From contig JAHCVI010000001.1 of NCBI GenBank assembly GCA_019096155.1, forward strand, positions 2,232,001 through 2,296,000: DNA of 64,000 nucleotides, read 5' to 3'. Every line of letters begins with the position of its first letter. The first letter of the stretch is position 1. Below the pieces are notes generated by a model. The model was given only the letters and a program-made list of their open reading frames with translations, was not told the origin of the DNA and did not search any database. The position numbers and the translations under genes are program-made. The stretch is from Staphylotrichum longicolle (Eukaryota > Ascomycota > Sordariomycetes > Sordariales > Chaetomiaceae). This document shows positions 57,101-64,000 of the stretch, piece after piece.

Positions 57101-60100
57101 CAAGAGATCAAATACCTCGTTGACACGATTGTCGTCAACCGCGAGCCTAGCGCACGAGCAGGCTGTGCAATGGCCCTCGGGACCATCCAAGCCAAGATCG
57201 GGAGCATGGCCGCGGGATACCATCTCAAGACTATTCTCAACATTCTCCTGTCCTTGTGCAACGACCCTCACCCTATCGTCCACTACTGGGCTCTGGAAGC
57301 GGTCGCTCGGGTTTCGGATGCATCGGGGCTTGGATTCGCAAACTATGTGTCTGCCACCCTTGGGATGTTGGCCAACCTCTACTTTTCAGAGACTCACAAT
57401 CCCGAGGTGGCTTTGCCCGCCTCGATGAACCTCGAGGTTGAGTCTTCCACGTCTGCGGCAATCGCTCACTGCGTGGATTCGCTCATCAACGTGCTTGGTC
57501 CCGACCTCCAGGATTCCACCAAGTCGAGAGAGCTGATCCTCACCCTGGTTGGGTTTTTCCAGCAGGAGGAGGATCTCGAAGTCCAAAGAGCAAGTCTTGT
57601 CTGCCTGGAGCATCTGTCGCTCTACGCCCCGGGTTACATGAACTTCACAGACTACGTAAGGACGCTCCAAGGCTACCTTGGCTCAGAGCACACTGTCCTG
57701 CGGGATGTCGCTGTAGATGGCCTACACAACCTCATGAAGCGGAATCCGTACGACGTCATTGAGGCCGCAGACAAGGGGTTCGAAGACCAGCTCTGGCTGG
57801 TCCTTGACTCGGACCCGAGCCACGACGGGATGCGCAACACTCTCCGCAACTGGATGCGATACACGTGCCTCGCAAACACTGCCGCTTGGCTTGCGCGCTT
57901 CCAGCATGTCCTCAAGATGACAAGGCCCAAGGACACAGTGAAGGAGACAGCGAAGACCAAGAAGTTGAGTACCGGTCTCGACCTGCAGGATGAGGAGGTC
58001 GCCGGGTTTGCCGCTGCGCAGGGTGGAGCCAAGGACGAGAACGCAGCTCCGGGCGGCCCAGATGTCGAGCCTCTGAGGTGGCAGGTCACGACCTTTGCGA
58101 TGGACTGCCTGAACGACATTTTCATCATCGTGGCCAAGGACATTGCCACCAATGGTGAGTCTGTGGCCCAGGGCGCGCTCCAGAGCAAGATCGCCGACGT
58201 CGTGCGGATGGCGTTCTCGGCATCGACTTCCGGCGTGGTGGAGCAGAGAATCTGGGGCTTGAAGATTATCGCCGCAGTTCTCAAGATGTTCGGAAAGGCA
58301 CCGGACCCGGACTTTGAGGAAGCCATGCTGCTTGAACAATACCAGGCGCAGATCAGCTCCGCACTCACCCCCGCGTTTGCCGCCGACTCATCACCAGAGC
58401 TGGCGGCTGAGGCGGTCAACGTCTGCGCGGGTTTCATTGCGACGGGCATTGTCACCGATGTCGACAGGATGGGCAGGATCCTTAAGACTCTGGTGAGCTC
58501 GCTCGAGAATTTCAGGACCGAAGACGAGAACGCCGGCATTGGCGACCTGAAGGGGCTGAGCTCGAACGCCCGCGTCATGGTCAAGATGTCCGTGTTTGGG
58601 GCCTGGGCTGAGCTCCAGGTCGCGAGCTCGGAGCAAAAGTACCTGCTTGATGTCCTCAAGCCGCACATTGGGACGCTGACTCCGCTCTGGCTGGAGTCTC
58701 TCCGAGAGTTCGCGCGGCTTCGTTTCGAGCCCGACATTTCCATGACCCTCGGGCCTCCCTCGCTGTCCGGGAGCCTGGATACGGTGTACGCGGCCCTAAA
58801 CAGAGAGACCCAGCTCAAGTTCTACCAGGACTCGTGGCTCAAGCTAGTCGATGCTATTGCCAGTCTCATCGGGCAGGACAGCGAGTTTGTTTTTGACGCA
58901 CTCGATGGGAAGGAAGTCTCGGGCCCTAATGTCAACGGAGGCTCCAAGGGCCCGACATCAACTACCCGCGATGAACCCGTCGCGTTCTTCTTCGTGCTGT
59001 TTGGCATCGCATTCGAAGCGCTCGCCACCAAGCCTGGCAGAGCGAGTCGCTTGCGACCCAGGAACAAACGCTCGCGATCCTGAGTGCGCTGAAGAAGATT
59101 CTGCATCCCAGCGTGTCTGGCCAGGCAATCTACCGCGAGGCCATCTTTTCCGAGACGATGGATCTCCTTGACCGTCTTGTCCTTACGGAGGGGCTCGACG
59201 TGCAGGGGGTGATTGTTGAGATTGCGAGGAACCTTTGCCTGTCGCACCCGGCCGCGAGGAAACAGGACGAATCCGACAACAACGAGCTGTCCGAGGATAT
59301 CGAGCAGCTCTTTGAGCTCACTCGCATCATCGTCCTCGTGCTTTCCGGCCTGCTGCCGAACCTCAGCGAATCGCCTCAACCAATCCGTCACCAGATGACG
59401 GAGGAAGCGGTCCTCCTCATCAAGACATCACTCAACGCGCTGGTTGACGCTGCCGAGGTGTTCCCTGCCATCATCAAGACGGACCTCTACGCCTGCATCA
59501 TACACATCTTCGCCACAATCCTTGCCACGCCTTCCTGCCAGGATGTGATTGTGCCCCAGTCCCTCCCAACGCTCAAGAGGTTCATCACGAGCATGTCCCA
59601 CTCCAGGCTGGCATCTGAAGAGTACGACTCGCAGACAGACGTGCAGCTGCTGGGCTGCGTGCGACGATTCCTATCCATCTACCTGCACGCGCAGAAGCGC
59701 GAGGCCCCGACGTCCCTCACGTGCGTCAAGAACTGCCTGTTGGCGCTCACCATTCTGTTCACGGGCAGCAAGAACCAGCTGCCAGCCAGCGAGCCTCTCG
59801 TGGCCCGCTTCCTCGAGGAGCTTCTCGATTGCCTGACGGACCGCATGGTATGCAATGCGCCACCTACACTCCTATTTCTCTCCCCTATTCCTCCTCTCTC
59901 AGTCAAATTCACTAACACGCCTTCTTTCTTCCTTCTCAGACCGCAAAGATAGCCGCCAACTGCATCCGGTCCCTCCTCCTCCAAAGCCACCCCACCCCGG
60001 CCGACCAGTCCATGACGCGCCACCTGCTCCCGCGGCTCGTCGCCTTCGTGACCAACACCGACCCCGAGGACCCGGAGCACGCCCGCGCCCTGGTCGCGCA

Positions 60101-60416
60101 CGCGCTCTGCCAGTTCGTCGGCACCCTCTCCAAGGACCACGCGCCCGTCGCCATGGCGCTCGTGCTGCCTACCCTGCTGGCGCGCGCGCTGAGCGAGGGC
60201 GCCGAGGTGTACCGCGAGACGAGCGGGCTGCTGCTGGAGCTCGCCTCGGCGGATCAGGTCGCGTTCCGGGGTGTCGTGGGCGGGCTGGGCGAGGGGCAGA
60301 GGGGGTTCATGGAGGAGGTGATTCGGAGCGGGAGGCAGGATGGCGGGAGGGTGCAGAGGGGGGATGACGGAGCAAGGGAGCCGAGTATTGCGCTCAAGAT
60401 GAACTTTGGGGGTTGA
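54152..60416 (+). CDS. LAA1: LAA1/HEATR5-like large HEAT-repeat protein (one 1-nt frameshift)
   Basis: Coding 54152-59037, then, after one missing base, 59038-59847, and exon 59940-60416: about 2,057 aa. The protein is an alpha-solenoid of HEAT repeats from end to end with no catalytic motif. LAA1 in yeast and HEATR5 in animals bind the AP-1 clathrin adaptor and help its localisation. Landmarks: IRNTLGRCLAHIFGKGDRK near the start; GIRAAVFTALGKIA; VLRDVAVDGLHNLMKRNPYDV and LWLVLDSDPSHDGMRNTLRNW in the middle; the C-terminal SLNALVDAAEVFP and ALVLPTLLARAL segments. The base loss at about 59037 (between CCT-GG and CAG) breaks the frame between ALATKPG and SESLATQEQ. The ATG at 54152 (MASTAGTDEA) is preferred over upstream in-frame codons. 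Confidence 0.9.
59033..59041 (+). other. 1-nt deletion in LAA1
   Basis: The long ORF from 54152 changes to an unrelated reading after Thr-Lys-Pro-Gly. One base added at 59037/59038 restores Gln-Ser-Glu-Ser-Leu and an open frame through to the splice at 59847. Confidence 0.8.
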
Positions 60417-60579
60417 GTAGCTGAGTATCTGTAACGTTTGGATTAAGGGAAAGGGAGCGAAAATAGAAGTGTTAAAAGGTGGGGAAAGAGATGCAGAATT
60501 CAACCGTGGATATCTTTCTATGTGACCCTCTCTCCCGTCTATGCACAACACGTCTATGGAATTTTAGTGTGTGTACTGT

Positions 60580-61971
60580 TCAGTTCGCCGCCAGAATCTC
60601 GACGGCGTCGGGGGCAAGCGAGCTGTCGGTCCGCCCGTTGTGCTTCTTCATCTCCTGCGCCTCCCGCTCCTTCTCCTCGGCCTCCTTCTTGCGCTTGTGG
60701 CTCATGTGGGTGGTGTACCGGATCGTGCCGAGCGTGAGCACCACCATGAAGATGATGCCCAGCACCGAGCGCCGGATCAGCACCCACCGGAGACCTTCAA
60801 TGTCCGACTTGGCGTCGCTGTTGAGAGTGACGCTGATCTTGTAGTTGATTTGTTGGATCTGCAAAGACGCCATGTCAGCCCGTTTACTCTTTCGCCATAC
60901 GATAAACACCAACAAAAGAGAGAGAGAAAAAAAAAAAAAAAAAAAAGGACGTACCCTGCTCTCAACGGCCTTTTGCTCCTCCCTCACGGCCATCCGCCTG
61001 TCGTTGAACATGCCCCGGACGCTGTCCGTCAGGGTCAGCAGCTCCTGGTTCAGGCGCTGCGCGAGGATGTCGACCTCGTGCTGCAGGAGGGTGCGCTGCT
61101 GCCGCAGCTGCTCGTCGGCCACGCGGCGGTTGTTGTGCACCTCGGCGCTCAGCTCGCTGCAGGCGGCGCGGAAGAGGTACGTCTCGTTCTCGACGTCGGC
61201 CTTGGAGACCAGCCCGGACTGGGCCACGTCCAGGTTCGAGGCGAGGATGGTGCGGATCGCCTTCATGGAGCTGATGGCCTGCGGGAGGGTGTATCCGCCG
61301 GCGGTGAGCTGCTTGACGAGGGTGTACGAGTCGAAGTGGTGGATGTAGGGGGTCGGGGTGAGGTGGGGGGGTTTGGTTGCTGTGGCCGGGTCGGTGTCGG
61401 TCCCGGTCCCGGTGCTAGACCGGCTGGCGTCGCTGAGCCGGTCGGATGCGAGGATCGAGGATGGAAGCGGGGGCAGAGAGTCTGGGGGAGGGCCCATGTG
61501 CAAGATCTCGTCCATCGGGCTGCCCTTTTTGGTTTGAGTCACAGGGTCGATGTCGCTCGGCGGAGGGAGCTCGATTGTGTGTGGAAGGTCGTGCGGAGGA
61601 GGAGGTGTGGTCTTCTGGCTGTCCTCATTGCGCGGTGGTTGAGGTGGTGGTGTCGCTTTCGGTGGTGTTTGAGCCGAGGCCTGGGCCGTGTCTTTCCCTT
61701 CCTGTGTTCCATCTTCACTCTTTGGCTGTGTCTTTGGGGATTCGGCCAAAGGAGGCTCTATGCCCTTCCCAGCCCGTTTGGCGAAAGCGGCTTGCCTCCC
61801 CGCTGAGGGTGTTGTGAAGGGGGCGGCATGTTGGCAGCAGGCCGGTGATGGCAGTGACGGCGCGGGCTTGCGACGGGAAGCGCGTGCAGCCGAGGACACC
61901 GCGGGTTCGGCCCATCGCCCTCCTGTGCGGAAGAGATGCGGGTAGAGGAAAGTCAGGCGGTTCGTTGCCAT
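60580..61971 (-). CDS. DUF1640/MCUR1-family mitochondrial coiled-coil protein
   Basis: Minus-strand exons 61971-60955 and 60858-60580 give 431 aa. The N-terminus is a mitochondrial presequence (MATNRLTFLYPHLFRTG) followed by a Pro/Lys/Thr-rich linker of about 150 residues. The family core begins at HHFDSYTLVKQLTAGGYTLPQA and continues SMKAIRTILASNLDVAQSGLVSKADVENETYLFRAAC, then a coiled coil rich in Gln/Arg/Glu. After the splice come KISVTLNSDAKSDIEGLRW and one membrane helix (SVLGIIFMVVLTLGTIRY). The family includes human MCUR1/CCDC90 and yeast Fmp32, linked to complex IV assembly and to the calcium uniporter. The 96-nt intron is a multiple of three and free of stops, and contains an A20 run on the plus strand (60927-60946). 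Confidence 0.88.
   Translation of the reverse strand: MATNRLTFLYPHLFRTGGRWAEPAVSSAARASRRKPAPSLPSPACCQHAAPFTTPSAGRQAAFAKRAGKGIEPPLAESPKTQPKSEDGTQEGKDTAQASAQTPPKATPPPQPPRNEDSQKTTPPPPHDLPHTIELPPPSDIDPVTQTKKGSPMDEILHMGPPPDSLPPLPSSILASDRLSDASRSSTGTGTDTDPATATKPPHLTPTPYIHHFDSYTLVKQLTAGGYTLPQAISSMKAIRTILASNLDVAQSGLVSKADVENETYLFRAACSELSAEVHNNRRVADEQLRQQRTLLQHEVDILAQRLNQELLTLTDSVRGMFNDRRMAVREEQKAVESRVRPFFFFFFSLSLLLVFIVWRKSKRADMASLQIQQINYKISVTLNSDAKSDIEGLRWVLIRRSVLGIIFMVVLTLGTIRYTTHMSHKRKKEAEEKEREAQEMKKHNGRTDSSLAPDAVEILAAN
60927..60946. repeat. A20 homopolymer inside the DUF1640 gene intron
   Basis: Twenty A on the plus strand. Read on the minus strand it gives a T-rich stretch near the donor side of the intron, which codes Phe if retained. 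Confidence 0.9.
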
Positions 61972-63330
61972 GGTGGCCTGGGAATTGCGAGAGACGACAA
62001 GCTGGCGTGATTGTTGTTGTCAATTCACATGCCGTGGTGTGCCGAACAAGAGCGCAATATTCGGCCGAGATGCAAGATGGGACGGGATAGGGTGCATCCG
62101 GGATGTCGGGTCTGGTGCAGCAGCGTCAAGGATGGAGCCGACTTGGCTGCCCTGATTGCTGAAACTGTGAAACTTGGCGGCAGCTGGGGCCTTTGTGGAG
62201 CTCCCTAGCCTAGCTGGCGAGCACGCCTGGCTCGTTAACGGTATGCACATACAGAGGCTTCTGCGTGGCACACGCACGTTAGCGGAAGCTTTAGCATTGC
62301 ATAACTTTAGCGTGCGTTGACTACCTAACTATCCGTAGGAACTTCTTATCATGCGCACGACTGACAACCGCAGCCAACCGTTGCTGCAACAGGAAACAAA
62401 CCGATGCCGACAGAGAGACAAAACGGCAGTGTGCAACCCCAAAGTTTGGATCTCGGCTGGCAGCTGCTGATTCCGTCATTGCGGCTAATTACATGTCTGA
62501 TGGGTGTCTCGGCCCAATGCCCAATGGGACAGCAGCTTGCGGCCACACAGGCCAAGCGATGACGACCGTTGGCCATCCCTGTCAGTTTCGGTGAAGCTCT
62601 GACCTCGCACCAAATGTTGCAATCGGCACGCCAGGGCCCGTGTCGTCCATCGCCAGTTGCGCTTGACAGAAAAAGATCCTTCTCACGTCTTTGCAGGCTT
62701 CCAGTTACCACTATCTCCCTTCAGCCGCCCGAATTGCGAATTCCACCAATTCTACAAAATTTCAACGATCAGCCCAACTTGCGCCCGATTACTTTAATTC
62801 TGTTCCTCAAGCTCTCCTATCGCCTTGCTTCATTGTCGCATTTGCCAGTGTCTGACTCTTACGGAGAACCCGTATTAACCCAATCCTCGCCCGACACGAA
62901 CGCCCTCTCACTTCGCCAGCTGTCAGGCTGTCAGGTTGTCAGGCCTTGGGTCGGATAAAGCGAGCTGTCGACTGTTGTTGCACGGGGCACACGGCCGTTT
63001 GCTGGAAGGTCACCCTTTCATTTGCTTTATACCCGGGCAGGGTGCTCTCTCAGGTAGGATCTCAACTCCCAAATACCACCATGTCTGCTCCTCGCCTACT
63101 CCGCTACTACTTCACGATCCACCTCTCCCTATTGCTTCCACAGCCGTAATTATCAGGTGGATGGGACGGTTTGGCCATATTCAAGGTGCTCTTCTGCCTC
63201 AACATCACCGCATGGTTTTTTTTTTTTGTTTGTTGGTTCCATGGCGATTCATTGCTTACTTTTCTCCGGACAGAGCCCTGCGGCACTCACCACCATCACA
63301 ACTGCTTCGGCCGTGGGGCACCCGATCCAC
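61972..63330. other. Divergent intergenic region
   Basis: 1.36 kb holding the promoters of the DUF1640 gene and of the alpha/beta hydrolase. A T12 run lies at 63216-63227. No other feature is recognised. Confidence 0.5.
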
Positions 63331-64000
63331 ATGGCCTCTTCCAAATATGGTATGCACTCCTTGTCGACTGCGCAGTGTGTTGTTTTGTTTTTCTCCTGCC
63401 ATCTAACCGTGTGCCTAGACGCCAAAACCACCGACCCTCCTCTCATTGAGAGGAGCTCTAGCATAAAGTCTTACACCACCTCTCAAGCCTCATACCCCAA
63501 ACTTCGCGTCTTCTATAGAAGGCATCAGCATGCTGACAACCTTCCAACCTCTCCCGCGCCGATTCCGCTGCTGGTCTTTGTTCATGGGCTAGGCGGTTCC
63601 GTTGCACAATTCAACCCATTGCTCACAAGCCTCACCCCCATTGCGTCATGCCTAGCCGTCGACCTCCCAGGATGCGGCATGTCCGAGTTTGAACCCCGGG
63701 ACTGGAATGCTTACAGTACGGATGCCATCATTGAGCTTCTCGAAACGGTCATCGAGGACCACCGCGAGGCGGCCGCTGGGCAGGGCGTGGTCCTCATCGG
63801 TCATAGCATGGGTTCATCCCTTGCTGCCCTCCTGGCCAACCCACGGAAGCCACAGACGGACTTGCACAAGCACGTCCTCGGTCTGGTAGGCATATGCCCC
63901 ACCGCGGGACAGTTCACCCCGAAGCTTGTCCGTCTGATGCGGACAGGTCTTTACATTCCGGAGTTCATCTTCGATCTATGGAGAGCCTGGGACAGGCGCG
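63331..64000 (+). CDS. Alpha/beta hydrolase, 3' end beyond the window
   Basis: First exon 63331-63349 (MASSKY) and second exon from 63419, open to the window edge. The reading continues DAKTTDPPLIERSSSIKSY, then the oxyanion region LLVFVHGLGGSVAQFNPLL, AVDLPGCGMSEFEPRDW, and the nucleophile elbow IGHSMGSS with Ser at 63805-63807. This is an alpha/beta-hydrolase fold enzyme of the epoxide-hydrolase/lipase superfamily. The acid and His residues should lie downstream of the window. The two-exon start is an inference from an in-phase GTATGC donor and CTAG acceptor. Substrate unknown. Confidence 0.82.
   Translation, partial: MASSKYGMHSLSTAQCVVLFFSCHLTVCLDAKTTDPPLIERSSSIKSYTTSQASYPKLRVFYRRHQHADNLPTSPAPIPLLVFVHGLGGSVAQFNPLLTSLTPIASCLAVDLPGCGMSEFEPRDWNAYSTDAIIELLETVIEDHREAAAGQGVVLIGHSMGSSLAALLANPRKPQTDLHKHVLGLVGICPTAGQFTPKLVRLMRTGLYIPEFIFDLWRAWDRR

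Noticed and set aside
57673..58818. 381-codon minus-strand ORF
   Set aside because: Lies opposite the conserved LAA1 reading frame; Ser/Thr-rich shadow of GC-rich codons with no motif.

Overview
This window looks like nuclear chromosomal DNA of a filamentous ascomycete, most likely a Sordariomycete and possibly one of the Sordariales (inference). The basis is GC-rich coding sequence, short spliceosomal introns (about 45-210 nt, GT..AG, with CTAAC/CTGAC-like branch sites), no operons, and fungal families: a rhodopsin-domain membrane protein, GH131, a LysM/GH18 chitinase, a Bud14/Tea4 SH3 protein and a SUT-type sugar carrier. No transposon, CRISPR array, rRNA or tRNA was recognised.

Layout. 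0-3.5 kb: no recognisable gene. 3.5-6.8: Bud14/Tea4 polarity factor (+). 7.8-8.6: small MAPEG membrane protein (+). 8.8-9.6: secreted GH131 beta-glucanase (-). 10.7-12.9: SUT/GPH-type sugar transporter (-). 14.6-16.9: Nhx1-type Na+(K+)/H+ exchanger (+). 17.5-19.2: LysM/CBM18/GH18 chitinase (-). 20.0-21.0: APH-type phosphotransferase (+). 21.4-23.9: Gly/Asn-rich single-pass membrane protein (-). 23.9-27.2: empty. 27.2-29.0: alternative NADH dehydrogenase (+, heavily frameshifted). 29.5-31.4: Dml1/Misato (+, frameshifted). 31.9-33.3: rhodopsin-domain protein (+). 33.9-35.8: poly(A) polymerase Pap1 (-). 36.6-37.9: DUF676-like alpha/beta hydrolase (+). 38.1-38.9: Phs1 hydroxyacyl-CoA dehydratase (-). 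39.6-40.1: small unknown protein (-). 41.2-43.2: cytosolic Phe-tRNA synthetase alpha (-). 45.0-45.7: Arl1 GTPase (-), divergent from ribosomal protein eL39 at 46.3-46.8 (+). 47.8-48.4: Skp1 (-). 49.9-51.8: Smp3 GPI mannosyltransferase (+, with an in-frame TAG). 52.1-52.5: Pet100 (+). 52.75-53.7: YebC/TACO1 (-), divergent from the very large HEAT-repeat protein LAA1/HEATR5 at 54.2-60.4 (+). 60.6-62.0: DUF1640/MCUR1-like mitochondrial protein (-). 63.3-end: partial alpha/beta hydrolase (+).

Most genes are housekeeping, with a few carbohydrate-active or membrane genes in the first 24 kb. A run of mitochondrial functions (Pet100, TACO1, DUF1640, the alternative NADH dehydrogenase, Dml1) is spread over the second half.

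The most striking feature is quality-related. At least six conserved genes, and probably a seventh, carry small indels. Nearly all are losses of one or two bases in short C/G runs, and they are densest at 27.2-30.3 kb. Smp3 instead carries a clean in-frame UAG. That codon could be an error, a C-to-T nonsense change, or a site of the A-to-I mRNA editing known from Sordariomycete sexual tissue. I found no obvious undescribed multi-gene system.
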